Shown here piece after piece: positions 10,247 through 22,975 of a stretch of DNA of 64,000 nt. Every line of letters begins with the position of its first letter. Within the stretch, counting starts at the first letter, position 1. The DNA is from Bathynomus jamesi (Eukaryota > Arthropoda > Malacostraca > Isopoda > Cirolanidae): the NCBI GenBank assembly GCA_023014485.1, contig JAJOZX010001859.1, forward strand, positions 62,001 to 126,000. The letters run 5' to 3'. The translations under genes and the position numbers were made by a program. The notes below the pieces were generated by a model, which had not been told where the DNA came from, ran no database searches, and saw nothing but the letters and a program-made list of their open reading frames with translations.

Positions 10247-11627
10247 CTAGAGGCACTCAATATATTTTGCCCCACCCTTTTTTCTTAGCTAAATAATAGG
10301 CAATGGGGCTGAAATGTCTTTTGGGCCGTAAGTTTGAACTTTCTGCGCTTCACATAACCGGATTTTTCCAGTTTGAACCTCCCCTCCTTGAAAAAAACCG
10401 CTTTTAAACGCCCTTCTATAAAACTGGTGGTTAGCGCAGTTTCGAAAATGGCGTCTGACAGTGATATGCGTCGTAAACAGAGATCTGTTATCGAGTTCGT
10501 AACCGCAGAGAAGGAAACAGTTGGAAATATTCACAAACGTCTACAAAACGTTTACGGAGATGCTGTTGTTGATTGAAGCACAGTTGAACGCTGGTCTAAA
10601 CGTGTGAGATCATCGGAGAGAGGGAGAGCCAGCCTCGATGATGAGCCACGCAGCGGTCGCCCGGCATCGGCTGTGACATCTCACACTGTGCAACGTGCTA
10701 ACAGCATCATTCGATCAAATCGGCGCCACATACAAGGAGCTATCACTGGAGCTAGGAATTAGTGAAGGAAGTGTGCATACGATAATTCAGCAACTGGGAT
10801 ACTCAAAAGTGTGTTCACGGTTTGTTCCTCACGAACTGACTGAAGATCACAAAGCCCAAAGAAAAGAAATTGCTTCTGAGTCGTTAGTTCGATACGAGAC
10901 AGAAGGGGATGACTTCCTTTTACGAATTGTGACGGGATGAGACTTGGCTGCACCACTTTGAACCTGAAACAAAACGCCAATCCACGGAGTGGCATCACGC
11001 AGACTCCCCACGCAAGAAAAAGTTCAAAATGGCTCCCTCTGCAGGAAATGTTATGGCCACCATCTTCTGGGACATGAAAGGGGTGATTCTGGTAGACATT
11101 ATGAAGAAAGGACAAACAATCAACTCGGAGGCATATACTATATTGCTACCCTACAGAGACTCCAGAGACGTATAAAACGAGTTCGACTGGAGATAAAACT
11201 GGAAGACGTCATTCTTTTGCATGATAACGCAAGTCCACACAACAGTTTGCAAACAAGAGAGGCTATCACAAAAATGCGCTTGACTGTGTTACCCCACCCT
11301 CCATACAGCCCAGATGTGGTACCTTCAGACTTCTATTTGTTTGGGCCAATGAAGGATGATATTCGTGGAAGAAAGTTTCAGAGTGACGATGAGGTTGTTG
11401 AGGAGGCTAAGAGGTGGCTCCAACGGAACCAGCGGAGTTTTACCAGTAAGGAATAAAGGCCGTTGTTTCGAGGTGGAGGAAAGCCACAGAAAAGGATGGA
11501 GAGTATGTGGAAAAATAAAAATTTGTAAAAAAGATATTTAACTACTTGTGTACAAAATTTTTGGAACTTACAAGGAAACTTGGAAAGAAAAGAAAAAGGT
11601 GGGGAAAAATATATTGAGTGGCCCTCG
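10247..11627 (+). mobile_element. mariner element, degenerate (DD34D)
   Basis: Terminal inverted repeats of about 30 bp (core CACTCAATATATTTTKCCCC) lie at 10247 and 11627, with TA duplications at 10245-10246 and 11628-11629. Length is 1,381 bp. The interior is a frameshifted transposase. Confidence 0.85.
10448..11456 (+). pseudogene. mariner transposase (DD34D), frameshifted
   Basis: It starts at MASDSDMRRKQRS in the usual mariner position. An early stop after VYGDAVVD (10574) replaces the usual STVxRW continuation without changing frame. A DEPRSGRP-type linker follows. The first catalytic Asp region (VTG then DETW) is split by a small indel near 10940. The last frame (to 11456) has LHDNASPH and YSPDVVPSDFYLF with 34 residues between the acids, the mariner spacing. 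At least three lesions mean it cannot be active. Confidence 0.85.
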
Positions 11628-11689
11628 TACATTGTAAAATCAAGTTGTTCCATGCAGACGATCGTTTCTAAAAATGTAATTGTTCCATT

Positions 11690-12165
11690 TCAACCGAATA
11701 TGGAACGATTCTGAATCATTTTTTACTTTTAATGTCGCCTCTTACTGTCTGTCTTTAATCTCTCTCTCTCTCTTCACCGCAGTGTTGCTTCGCTTCTTCT
11801 TTAATACCGCTATTATAACGGACACTGCACCTCTTCTGAACTCTCTACCTGCATGCCTCCTCCTTTAAGAAGAGTACGTAGTACAAGAGTTTCGACACAT
11901 TCTCACCCCTTTTCTGTCCAACTAACTAATGCAAGGGTTAATCGGCATTCTCAATCTTTCATCTACTCAACCGGTCAACTCTGGAACAATCTTCCTCACT
12001 CTATCTTTCCCACTGTCTATGACTTCCAATCTTTCAAACGCAGTGTGTTCAGACATCGGGAAAACTCTGGACCTTGAGTTTGGTTCTAAACTTCTTCTTT
12101 GTTAGGAGAGGGGTCATTTTTGCAGACGTTGGCCCTTGTCCCGTACTTCCTGCGTAAAAAATAAA
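11690..12165 (+). pseudogene. 3' end of a Jockey-clade-like LINE (copy 1)
   Basis: Two short frames encode the C-terminal tail of a LINE reverse transcriptase (RVNRHSQSFIYSTGQLWNNL, FPTVYDFQSFKRSV). They end in an A-rich tail near 12150. The same tail is found in the copy at 14345-15857. Everything upstream is missing, as expected for 5' truncation during target-primed reverse transcription. Confidence 0.7.
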
Positions 12166-13353
12166 ATAAAATTTTAGAAACGGTGTTATGCATGGAACAC
12201 CTTTATTTCACAGTGTTGGAACATATTTTTTTTCTAAACCAATTTTGAACCAATCATATCGAAAATAAAAATATAAAGTGATTGAAAATCGTTTCATATT
12301 CGGTCAGGTGAAACAATTAATTTTTTAGAAAAGGCAGTTTGCACATAGAGAACAACTTTACAGTGTATTGAAGAACAGGAAAAATGAAAACATATCTAAA
12401 TTATACATAGAAATATAAAATATAACATCAAAGATTCTCAAATATTGTTCTCCATGATTGGTTTTCTTTGATAGTGAGCAAAAAAAAAAAAACCCTTGTA
12501 TTTTATGATTAGGCGTAACTAGAAGTTAACTCCATGCTTGAACACAACTGGGAACATATACTGTACATAAGAGCAAAAAAGCGTTCCAGTGCTTGTTTAT
12601 TCAACCAATTCACGCTAAATAAATCTGAACATATACTGTAATGATTATTATGATTATAGTCTAGTGTAGTTGTATGAATAAAAAAATACAAGGGAGAAAC
12701 GGCTGCCTTTTGAAACTTGTTTTACCTTCAGTTTTGGAAAAATATTAGTGGAATAAAATAAATGTAAAAACATTAAACCTTTCAAGACAACAACTCATAA
12801 TTAGCTGGAAAACTAATTTGACCCCAAAAACGAGTGACCAACAGAACTGATCATTATATGACAACCAATTTGTTTTATTGGTCGGTTCATTTATAAACCG
12901 ATTGAGTTCTTGTTGAATTCTAAAAATTTCAACCTTTTTTATATATTTTATTTCCTTGGCGAAATTTTTCCACATACGGGAAGAAAGAACGTGTAATGGC
13001 TCAAAGAATTCCCGGAGGACAAGTATTGTGGAACTGGAATTCCCTGAAAAGTAACCAATGTAAACTCTCAGGAGTAGAAGTCTGCATAGGTCATGAAGTT
13101 AAATTCCCATTCCTTAATTCTCCAACTGCCTGAGCTGAGGTCCTGTTTTAGAGAAATTAAAACTGTAGCGAAGGAAGGTTTCATAATTTTATTTTTAGGA
13201 ATCCGAATAAGTAAAAAGAGAGAAGTTAAATTTAGTATTTTATCTTCTGTATTAGTTTGGGATCCAATCTTTATAATTTACTTGAACCTAATTGACCTAA
13301 ATGGGAATTTAGTGCTGTAAATTCAGGCGTGTACCAATTTCAGTAAATTTTAT
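12166..13353. other. Non-coding; one small MITE-like unit
   Basis: About 12491-12692 is bounded by inverted CCCTTGTATTTT repeats and holds no gene: a MITE-like unit of about 200 bp. The rest is AT-rich with short unsupported frames. Confidence 0.45.
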
Positions 13354-13480
13354 TTGAAGGTTTTGCTATCTACCAAATTATTTTCCAATAAACAGGACAT
13401 ACAGTGTATATGTATATATATTTTTTTATGTGTACGTAGGAAGGAGGGGGCAAAGGCGACCGCCCGCAAAAATGTTCCCC

Positions 13481-13521
<41 letters not shown>

Positions 13522-13650
13522 TGTATATTTTGTTTTTAGTGTGTGTGTGTGTGTGGTGTGTGTGTAGGAAGGAGGGGGCATAGGCGAGCGCCGACAAAAA
13601 TGCTCCCCCTATATAAGAAGGAGAGAGCCAAAATCAAGGTCCCTTAGGCC
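13354..13650 (-). repeat. LINE 3'-UTR fragments, duplicated, with (TA)n and (GT)n
   Basis: Two copies of a GGAAGGAGGGGGCAWAGGCG segment (about 13437 and 13567) are separated by (TA)n and (GT)n. The second ends in GAGAGAGCCAAAATCAAGG. The same order occurs at 14375-14465, the 3' UTR of the LINE copy on the minus strand. So this is a duplicated 3'-end relic of the same family. Confidence 0.65.
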
Positions 13651-14098
13651 CACGATGTCATTTATTTTTTTAATAAATTTGGAAAAGGTTGTGTAGTGTG
13701 TAAAGTGCATGTATGTGGAGTGAAAAATAGGGAGAGAAGTGTATGTTTGAGAGCATGCTGGACTGTTCACAAGACAGATGAAAAAGAAAAAGATCAGCTA
13801 AGGAGGACAGTGACAGGAGAAACGGGAGTTCCAGCACTCCCTGTCTCCTCCAGAGTACTTCCCTTGTCGATTGGTGTCTACAAACTCCTCCTGCAATGAT
13901 TAATATATATACTATGAAAAGGCAGTCCTGTCTGGCCGTCCGTCCCTCTGTATTCCGAATTGGTTGAAAGATAGTGACATCATAGACACGTCATTAAATG
14001 GGCGGAGCTCTTGTGCGTGCTTTTCACTTTGTGCATTTACGATTAAGCAAACAAAATTATATTTTTTTTAATTAGACAAAAATTTAAAATTTTAAAAA
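13651..14098. other. Spacer of unknown origin
   Basis: A 67-codon frame (13696-13899) resembles no known protein. A GGGCGGAGC box lies near 14000. Nothing else supportable. Confidence 0.4.
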
Positions 14099-14344
14099 TC
14101 TATAGATATGCTGTCTGTCTGTCTGTCTGTTTGTTCCACCCTAAAACACGGAAACGGCTACTCGAGAGAAAAAAAAGTTGTTTAAAAGTAATCGACACCT
14201 ACGGGAAAATTATTGAATGCCCGGTGAATTGAATGCCCGGTGAATTGAATGCCCGGTTAGGTCAACTGTATGCCCTTGACGATTGGTTAGGTTAAGTCGT
14301 GATTTTCGTTAAAACTTACGAAAATATCACGACTTAACCTACCT

Positions 14345-15857
14345 AATTGTCAAGGCGTACAGTTCTTTTTTATGCAGGAGGGAGGGGCCAAGGGCAAATG
14401 CCCACAAAAGCGCCACACACACACACACACACACACACCCATAGAAGAAGAGAGCCAAAATCAAAGTTCGAGGGTTTTCGAGATGCCTAGACACTCTGCG
14501 TTTGAAAGAGTGGAGGTCACCGACAGGAGGAAAGATGGATTGAGGAAGACTGTGCCAGAGTTGACCGATTGGGTAGATAAAAGATTGAAAATACCGATTA
14601 ATCCTTGCGTTCGAGATTTGGACAGAAAAGGAATGAAAAAGTGTAGAAGGTCTGGTGCTGTGTGCTCTTCTTGAAGGAGGAGGCATGCAGTCAGAGAGTT
14701 CAGAAGAGCAGTGTCGGTTATATTAGCGACATTAAAGAGAGAGTGAGGCAACATTGCGGCGAAGGGAGAGGGACTGAAGGCAGTGAGTAAGAAGCAGGAA
14801 TTGATGAAACGAAAAGCCCTTGATTCCACCCGGTCAAGTAGGGCTGTGTGGTTTGAACCACCCCATACATGAGAGCATACTCCATACAGGGACGGACAAG
14901 ACCCCTGTACAGAGACAGCAACTGAGTAGGGGTGGTGAAGAGAGTGCGGAGGTGGTACAGCACACCTAACCTCTTAGAAGCTGTTTTGGAAAGAGAGTGT
15001 ATGTGATCTTTCCAGGAAAGATCACGAGAAAAGGAAATAACAAGAATATTAAGAGAAGAGGAAGGATTGAGTTGTGTGTTGTTGAAGGTAAGGAGATAGT
15101 CATGTGGAAGATTATGAGGAGTAGACAGAGGGAGGAACTGAGTTTCTGAGGTATTGAACGCCACGAGGCTTTCTCTACCCCAATGAGAGCTAGCAGAAAG
15201 ATCAGAGGTCAGCTGCATCATAGCCGTCCTACGCGAATCATGGAGTGAGTGCTATGAGGGACACTTTGGGAAGCGGGTGGAGAAGTGAAGAGTGGAATCA
15301 TCGGCATAGGAGTGAATAGGACTGGAAGTGCGAATTAAAAGATTATTAATAAATAAAAGGAAGATAGTGGGTGACAGGACAGAACCCTGAACAACACCAC
15401 TGTTGATAGCTTTAGGAGAAGAACAGTGGCCATCTACAACCGCGGCTATAGATCGGCCAGAAAGGAAACTAGAGATGAAGGCACAGATAGAAGGATAGAA
15501 ACCGAAGGAGGGCAATTTCGAAATTAAAGATTTGTGCCAGACTCTATCAAAAGCTTTTGATATATCTAGCGCAATAGCAAAGGTTTCACCGGAATACCGA
15601 AGGACGATGACCAAGAGTCAGAGAGATATGCAAGAAGATCGCCAGTAGAGCGTCCCTTGCGAAATCCATACTGACGATCTGAAAGAAGATTGTGAGAAGA
15701 GAGGTGTTTAAGAATCTTCCTATTAAGGATAGATTCAAAAACTTTAGAAAGGCAAGAAATCAAAGGAATTGGACGATAGTTAGAGGGTTAAGAGCTGTCA
15801 CCCTTCTTTGGGACAGGCTGAATGAAAGCGAACTTCCAGCAGGAAGGAAAAGTACCA
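14345..15857 (-). pseudogene. Jockey-like LINE, 5'-truncated reverse transcriptase (copy 2)
   Basis: Collinear minus-strand frames from 15857 down to about 14461 encode reverse-transcriptase blocks: PVPKKGDSS, SNYRPIPLISCLSKVFE, YGFRKGRSTGDLLAYL, ALDISKAFDRVWH, GVVQGSVLSPTIFLLF, and HSYADDSTLHF with the YADD catalytic site. The C-terminal thumb region and tail follow. Several frameshifts separate them. The endonuclease half is absent. The 3' UTR is at about 14360-14470, including (CA)n. The 5' junction abuts the minisatellite at 15857. Confidence 0.85.
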
Positions 15858-16010
15858 GTTGACCTAACCAGGTATTCAATTAACCTAACCTGGCATTCAA
15901 TTGACCTAACCGGGCATTCAATTAACCTAACCGGGCATTCAGTTGATCTAACCGCGCATTCAATTAACTTAACCAGGCATTCAGTTAACCTATCCGGCTG
16001 GTTAATTTTA
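15857..16010. repeat. ~21-bp minisatellite containing CCTAACC
   Basis: About seven degenerate units of the form ACCTAACCGGGCATTCAATT, each ~21 bp. A shorter inverted version sits near 14213-14250. (TA)n follows at 16023-16062. Each unit contains a CCTAACC telomere-like core. Confidence 0.8.
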
Positions 16011-16022
16011 ATGTAATAAAAG

Positions 16023-16068
<46 letters not shown>

Positions 16069-16222
16069 AACAAAAATATAATATTATATTATTTTTAACT
16101 ATAGAGTAACTACAGTATGTATTACCCGAAGGGTAACAACCTTCCGCAGGAACTACCAAAAATATTCCGCCCTTCAGCTGAGATACTTTTGCAACCCGCA
16201 CGAAGGGCGGGTTCTCTGCTAG

Positions 16223-16660
16223 TATATATTAAAAATAAGATGCCTAAAACAGCTTAGTACATTATTTATTATGTCAATGTTTCGAGCTTTTCTAGAATCC
16301 ATTATCCAAATATTTCTAAAAAGTTAAAAAAATGAAATTAAAATAACATAAGGTGCATATTGAAGTCAAACTTAATATGGAATAAAACAAATACAAAAAC
16401 AACATATATATATATATATATAGTCTAAGTATAATATGCTTCTTTCATAAATTTTCTTTTGTGTCATATTTAATTTAATAAATCACTCAGTTTGAACCTT
16501 GAAGACTATAGAATATTTTGGGCGAAAAAGTTACAAATCCCAAGTTGTCTTCTAAACAGTCTTTATATTTATGCGTATTTGCAGGAAATGAATTTTGCTC
16601 CGACCTTTATTTAAAGAAGGAAAATGGTTGTTCCTCTCTTGTGGCTGAATCTGAATTATA

Positions 16661-16691
<31 letters not shown>

Positions 16692-17009
16692 ACAGAATTC
16701 ATATCTTCATGGGCTTCACGAATCAAAAGGAAGAAATCTAACTCTTTTTGTCCTTTTTAATAAGTAGTGGATTGTGAAGTGTGACAGGTTGTACAGTCTT
16801 CTTGCAACAAATGCCTCCCTTCAATTGGAATTTTCTTTTGCGGAACAAAATTCCAAGAGAAGACGGTTGTCAAGGACAGTTACGTATTTCTCGGAATTCA
16901 GACGTCCCTTGACGAATGCCAGATGTGTTTCCGTCGAATGTTCAGCCACTATCGTTTATGTACTTATTTCTGCGTCTCTCTCTCTCTCTCTTTCCATATA
17001 TATATATAT
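16223..17009. other. Spacer with (GTT)n
   Basis: No gene. A (GTT)n run at about 16661-16692 and short (TA)n and (TC)n runs are present. Confidence 0.5.
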
Positions 17010-17515
17010 TAGTAGTGGACCGGATGTCAGTTTTTCAACATCCGCGGATGCGGATCTTTAATTTCAATATCCGCGGATGCGGATGCGGATATTAGTTAAT
17101 CTATCAATATAATATAGAATTATGAATATATGACATAATTTTTCAAATTTTGTGATATTACTATTATGGCAGGCAATGTCAAAGAATTAAAATTAATATT
17201 AATGTTTTCATTATGATAAAAATAATAACTTTCTCAAGAGTTTCAGCCACAGTAAATTGAATGAAACAAGTTTCATTCAATTTTCTGTTACCAGATATTT
17301 ATATTTCGAGGTTTATATATTTGTTTGTTCATTAATAATTAATACTTTACATGAAATGTGCATGACTGGGCCTTAGAAGCTACTTTATAAGCTAATTTAA
17401 TTGTAAATTACATAATTTATTAGAGGTAATATCCGCATAACATTCGCAGTCAGAAGTGCGGATGCGGATGCAGATGCGGATGTTAAAAATGATGCGGATA
17501 TCCGGTCCACCAGTA
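17010..17515. mobile_element. hAT-type MITE, 506 bp
   Basis: The ends TAGTAGTGGACCGGAT and TACTGGTGGACCGGAT (reverse strand) form inverted repeats. They are followed by ATCCGCGGATGCGGAT-like subterminal repeats on both sides. Flanks ATATATAT / ATATATAA are compatible with an 8-bp duplication in TA-rich DNA. No coding capacity. Confidence 0.65.
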
Positions 17516-17902
17516 ATATATAATATATAATAACTGTAATTAGAAAGAATATATGTATGGAATACGGAACAGTTTTTTTATACTCTGATCTCAAAATTAG
17601 TGTAAAAATAATTTGCCCTTATAGTGAAATATATTGCTTTAAATTTACATTGAAATTTAGTAAAGAAAATAATGTTAATTAAAATCCTACAAAAGTCCTT
17701 TTAAATAAAGATTTAAATTATTTTCTCGTTGAATATAATTAAAATCTGCGGCAAATCAATTAGAAACCAGTTTGTGAAGTTTGGAAATTTATTAATTGGC
17801 ATTTGACCTTACTCCACCGTTTAAAATTTTTTTTTTTCTCAAAACTCTCTACTCATTATGATGTAGGCTGAGTTTTATTTCTTAAAATGTTTCACTTGTT
17901 AG

Positions 17903-17958
<56 letters not shown>

Positions 17959-17962
17959 TATA
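17516..17962. other. AT-rich spacer and (TA)n
   Basis: No gene. A long TA run at about 17906-17960 directly precedes the Penelope pair. Confidence 0.6.
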
Positions 17963-18558
17963 TAATATTTAGGAGAAATCCAATGACAAGGAGAAATGTA
18001 AATGCCATGAAAAGTCTTCTTTAATGCAACGTTTCGAGCAATACGCTCATCTTCAGGCTGTTTAATAACAATGTGAAATTAAAATCAATATTGAATGAAA
18101 ACAAAACAGAAAATTTCTATAACCTATTCATGAAGACAAATTTTAAAGACTGAGAAAAGAGGGTTAAATTCTAAGTTATACAGATTTACATATAAAAATT
18201 AAGAAGCTATTTTTAAATACATATAGTAAATGTGAAATTAATACACTGGAAAAATTAACAATAGTACACTGGAATAATGAAACTAACTACCTTACACTGC
18301 AGTTTCCGAGGCTAACTGAATTGAGCCGAGGCAATACGGGAAAACAAAAGATGGCGAGGGCGATTGGGGAAGGGGGGATTATAAGGAATTGGGGAAGGAG
18401 GAGGGATCATAGCAAATTGAGGGGGACGGCGGATGAGTCAACATTTAGACTCGGGGACAATGTTTTGATGAAAAGCGATTCCAAAATTCTTAGTGAGTTG
18501 GGACAAGTATTACAACCAAGAATTTTAAAATTGTCTAAAGTGACATCAATTTTACATT

Positions 18559-19770
18559 CTATGCTGTGTTCGCGAATCCTCGAAACTCTTTAGTTTTTAA
18601 AATTTTACCTGTTCGGCCACTTATTCCCATATGCGAATAAAATCTAGCCCTGAGAGAGCGAACAGTGCTGCCAATGTAATTCCCAAGGAGACACCTAGGG
18701 CAGGTAAATAAATATACAACACCGCTACGCAACGAGTCAGGGGTTCGATCCTTCGCTGAGAAAAAGCTACCTAAAGACGTTTTATTAATAAATATGATGC
18801 GGAAATCAGTATGATAAAAAAATTTCCTTAACAATTTTGTAAATTTAAGCTTAAATTCCTTATTCAAAGGACCCATTTCAGGTACCAAGAAATATTTTAT
18901 ATCCTTCGGCACTGTAATACATGGAAGTTGAGGGCTATAAACACTATTTAAGAAGGATCTAATTAGTTTGTCTACATATTGAACAGGAAAACTATTATTA
19001 GTAAAGTATGATCTTAGATTATTAAATTCATCATTAAGTAAGGTAAAACTAGAGGTCAAATTATATCCTCTGAACAGGAGAGTTTTAATACAAGACATCT
19101 TATAGTTGAAATCAGTAAAACTAAAAAAATTCATGCCCAAACCAGTGAAAGTGGGCTTCCTGTAAACTGATGTAGTAATAGAATCACCGTTTTTCGAAAT
19201 TAAAAGATCTAAGAAGGGGAGGGAGCCATTTTGCTCAGTTTCCATTGTATACGTTATATTGGGGTGCAAAGAATTTAGGAAGTTAAAGAATTGTTGCGCT
19301 TGTACCGCATTATCAAAGACTGCTATCGAATCATCAACGAAGCGTCGATAGAAAATTGGCTTGAGATGAGTGGGAGATTGTCTAAAAATTACACTTTCTA
19401 AATGAGTCATAAAAAAATCAGCTGCTAACGGTCCGACAGGTGATCCCATCCCTACTCCATCAATTTGTTGGTAAACCTTATTGTTGAAAGTGAAATAGCA
19501 TTGTTTGAAGACCAATTCTAAAAGTTCCTTAAAATGAGACAATGAAAAACCATGAAAATTATCAACTGAGCTAAAAACCCTATCCAAAATAATGGCAATA
19601 GTTTCAGATACAGGTACATTCGTGAAAAGCGACTTTACATCAAAACTGACAAAAAACTTTTTTGAATCGAAGTTTTTACCAAGGAAGTCTTTTTGGAATT
19701 CAAACGAGTTATTTATAGTGTAAGCATTTTTCGCAAAGGGGGACAGGAGACGAACAACAAATTTTGCCAA
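18559..19770 (-). pseudogene. Penelope-like RT with GIY-YIG endonuclease (minus copy)
   Basis: 403 residues. The N-terminal part (DVKSLFTNVPV) and GVGMGSPVGPLAADFFM precede the RT active site YRRFVDDSIAVF. LPFLDLLISKNG follows, then a C-terminal GIY-YIG domain (GVVYLFTCPRC ... YIGSTVRSLRARFYSH). This set is diagnostic for endonuclease-bearing Penelope retroelements. The frame breaks near 18590 in a G run, so the last ~60 residues present in the sister copy are lost. The protein is also truncated upstream: no full N terminus is seen beyond 19770. Confidence 0.9.
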
Positions 19771-19789
19771 TTGAAAGGTGGGTAAGTTA

Positions 19790-20983
19790 TATTGCCATTA
19801 TTTTGGATAGGGTTTTTAGCTCAGTTGATAATTTTCATGGTTTTTCATTGTCTCATTTTAAGGAACTTTTAGAATTGGTCTTCAAACAATGCTATTTCAC
19901 TTTCAACAATAAGGTTTACCAACAAATTGATGGAGTAGGGATGGGATCACCTGTCGGACCGTTAGCAGCTGATTTTTTTATGACTCATTTAGAAAGTGTA
20001 ATTTTTAGACAATCTCCCACTCATCTCAAGCCAATTTTCTATCGACGCTTCGTTGATGATTCGATAGCAGTCTTTGATAATGCGGTACAAGCGCAACAAT
20101 TCTTTAACTTCCTAAATTCTTTGCACCCCAATATAACGTATACAATGGAAACTGAGCAAAATGGCTCCCTCCCCTTCTTAGATCTTTTAATTTCGAAAAC
20201 GGTGATTCTATTACTACATCAGTTTACAGGAAGCCCACTTTCACTGGTTTGGGCATGAATTTTTTTAGTTTTACTGATTTCAACTATAAGATGTCTTGTA
20301 TTAAAACTCTCCTGTTCAGAGGATATAATTTGACCTCTAGTTTTACCTTACTTAATGATGAATTTAATAATCTAAGATCATACTTTACTAATAATAGTTT
20401 TCCTGTTCAATATGTAGACAAACTAATTAGATCCTTCTTAAATAGTGTTTATAGCCCTCAACTTCCATGTATTACAGTGCCGAAGGATATAAAATATTTC
20501 TTGGTACCTGAAATGGGTCCTTTGAATAAGGAATTTAAGCTTAAATTTACAAAATTGTTAAGGAAATTTTTTTATCATACTGATTTCCGCATCATATTTA
20601 TTAATAAAACGTCTTTAGGTAGCTTTTTCTCAGCGAAGGATCGAACCCCTGACTCGTTGCGTAGCGGTGTTGTATATTTATTTACCTGCCCTAGGTGTCT
20701 CCTTGGGAATTACATTGGCAGCACTGTTCGCTCTCTCAGGGCTAGATTTTATTCGCATATGGGAATAAGTGGCCGAACAGGTAAAATTTTAAAAACTAAA
20801 GAGGTTTCGAGGATTCGCGAACACAGCATAGAATGTAAAATTGATGTCACTTTAGACAATTTTAAAATTCTTGGTTGTAATACTTGTCCCAACTCACTAA
20901 GAATTTTGGAATCGCTTTTCATCAAAACATTGTCCCCGAGTCTAAATGTTGACTCATCCGCCGTCCCCCTCAATTTGCTATGA
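19790..20983 (+). pseudogene. Penelope-like RT with GIY-YIG endonuclease (plus copy)
   Basis: Identical in protein text to the minus copy over most of its length, but starting later (at IAIILDRVF). It is split at about 20200-20249 by a single-base loss in an A run within the LISK(N)G motif. It keeps an intact C terminus (ending SSAVPLNLL at 20983). The two copies therefore carry different single-base lesions, so they diverged only after duplication. Confidence 0.88.
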
Positions 20984-21428
20984 TCCCTCCTCCTTCCCCA
21001 ATTCCTTATAATCCCCCCTTCCCCAATCGCCCTCGCCATCTTTTGTTTTCCCGTATTGCCTCGGCTCAATTCAGTTAGCCTCGGAAACTGCAGTGTAAGG
21101 TAGTTAGTTTCATTATTCCAGTGTACTATTGTTAATTTTTCCAGTGTATTAATTTCACATTTACTATATGTATTTAAAAATAGCTTCTTAATTTTTATAT
21201 GTAAATCTGTATAACTTAGAATTTAACCCTCTTTTCTCAGTCTTTAAAATTTGTCTTCATGAATAGGTTATAGAAATTTTCTGTTTTGTTTTTCATTCAA
21301 TATTGATTTTAATTTCACATTGTTATTAAACAGCCTGAAGATGAGCGTATTGCTCGAAACGTTGCATTAAAGAAGACTTTTCATGGCATTTACATTTCTC
21401 CTTGTCATTGGATTTCTCCTAAATATTA

Positions 21429-22923
21429 AATTGAAGCTCTGTAGAAGCAACCCGCATGATTATATATATATATATATATATATTGTTTCCCTGTCTCTGA
21501 AATAACATAGAAGTTTAAGTTGGGAGTATATAGCGAGTAACCAAGATGGAAACGTATGTTACATTCTTTTCTACCGTACCTTTCTAGACTTAAGCAACTT
21601 AATTAAGTCTTTCTTGCGTGAAAAAGTGCTCTAAAATTGAATAAAGTCAGTAAAATGTTAAAGGTAAAAAGGTGAAGCGTCTTTTGAACATTGTTGGTTT
21701 CCTCAAAATTCTGAAAAAATTATTTAGTAAATATAAATGAGAAAATAGTTTTATATTCCGTTTATTATTAGAAAAAAAGCTTTGTTGTGAAGTTAAAAAC
21801 GATACTTGGTCATAACAATCAAATTATTTGGTGACGAATGGAAATTGTTATGTTATGTATGCCGTTATTGGATCCTTACAATTTAAGTTGATTATAGTAG
21901 AGAATAATAATATATTTGTAATTGTTTAATCTCCCTCTTGACAGCAAAGGTCATACGACGGCGGGGACCTACGATACAACTTTACGTGGAATCTAAATTA
22001 TGATCGGGTCGCTATATCATCTGAATGCGGAGGCGATCATCCGTTCAACGGCTGAACAGATAAAATGTCGTTTAACCTCAATGACCTAACGAGAACGAGT
22101 TGCAACATGATCACTACGTAGCTCCTACAGCAGAAAAATAAAAATTGTTGAGTTATCCATTTCGGATTGGTTGTCAAGTAGTTAATCTTGAATGTTGTCT
22201 GTTGTAACCAGGTTTAATTTTCCAATCATAACACCTTTTTTTCTAACAAATGCTAAAATAATGTTTATTATTAAACACAAAATGTCAAATATGACTATAA
22301 AAACGGTGCACACTTTCAAATTTAAAATTTTGTTATCTAGTTTGACAGTTGAATTTCAGATACTTGTTTTCCTTCCTGTATGTAAATATTTTTGCGAGAT
22401 TGAACTTATCCCATTGGGATTTCTGGGGATCACATCCCTTAATCAACATTTTTTTTTTAATTCTCTGTTGATATTGAAAATGGTTGTTTTAAAAAATTGT
22501 TTAAAACAAAGAAAAATTATGGAGAAACTGAAAATAAAATTGAAATATAGACGATATTTTTATATTTTCAGATAATTTAATAAAAAAAAGGGGTGCCAGG
22601 CTTGTAGGTTTACATATTGAGATAAATTCGGAATACAGCGGGTGTGAGTAAATTTCATGCACGCATGTAGAAGCAACTGATATTATTTGGATGTTTGGAC
22701 CTGTGTAGGTTTAGTGAGCAGAAAGAGGAAAGGTAAATGAAAATTGATTTATACAGAATGGTTCTTCATCAATAAAAGGAGAGAGAAACATGTTTAGTAG
22801 AAGCCTTTTTTGTCAGAGATTAATGAATGTCCTTTGCTCATCTAAATCCTCTCCTCAACTCGATTCCTCCCTCATAGCCCTCCTTCATTTTTCACTCCAT
22901 TCACACGTAAATGCACGCATTTT

Positions 22924-22975
<52 letters not shown>

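Larger units (their letters stand above)
14099..16222 (+). mobile_element. Candidate non-autonomous Helitron interrupted by a LINE
   Basis: The 3' end has a hairpin (AACCCGC / GCGGGTT, about 16192-16213) followed by CTCTG and CTAG at 16219-16222, with T next: the Helitron CTRR-T layout. The left end, TCTATAGATATGCTGTCTGT preceded by A, resembles 5' ends of invertebrate Helitrons rich in TCTG repeats. GGGCATTCAATT-type minisatellites sit near both ends in opposite orientation. No Rep/helicase is present. The boundaries are inferred. Confidence 0.45.
17963..21428. mobile_element. Two Penelope-like elements in head-to-head inverted arrangement
   Basis: Left arm 17963-19600 (minus-strand copy) and right arm 19790-21428 (plus-strand copy) are almost identical inverted repeats of 1.64 kb. 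They flank a 189-bp centre that carries extra 5' sequence of the minus copy only. Both outer ends carry the same 3' region, including GCCTGAAGATGAGCGTATTG. A complete copy joined to an inverted, 5'-truncated second copy is a configuration described for Penelope elements. Confidence 0.9.

Noticed and set aside
13696..13899. 67-codon plus-strand frame
   Set aside because: No known relatives; lies between LINE relics; left unannotated.
22192..22575. 127-codon plus-strand open frame
   Set aside because: AT-rich composition, Phe/Ile/Lys-heavy, no motif; typical of chance frames here.
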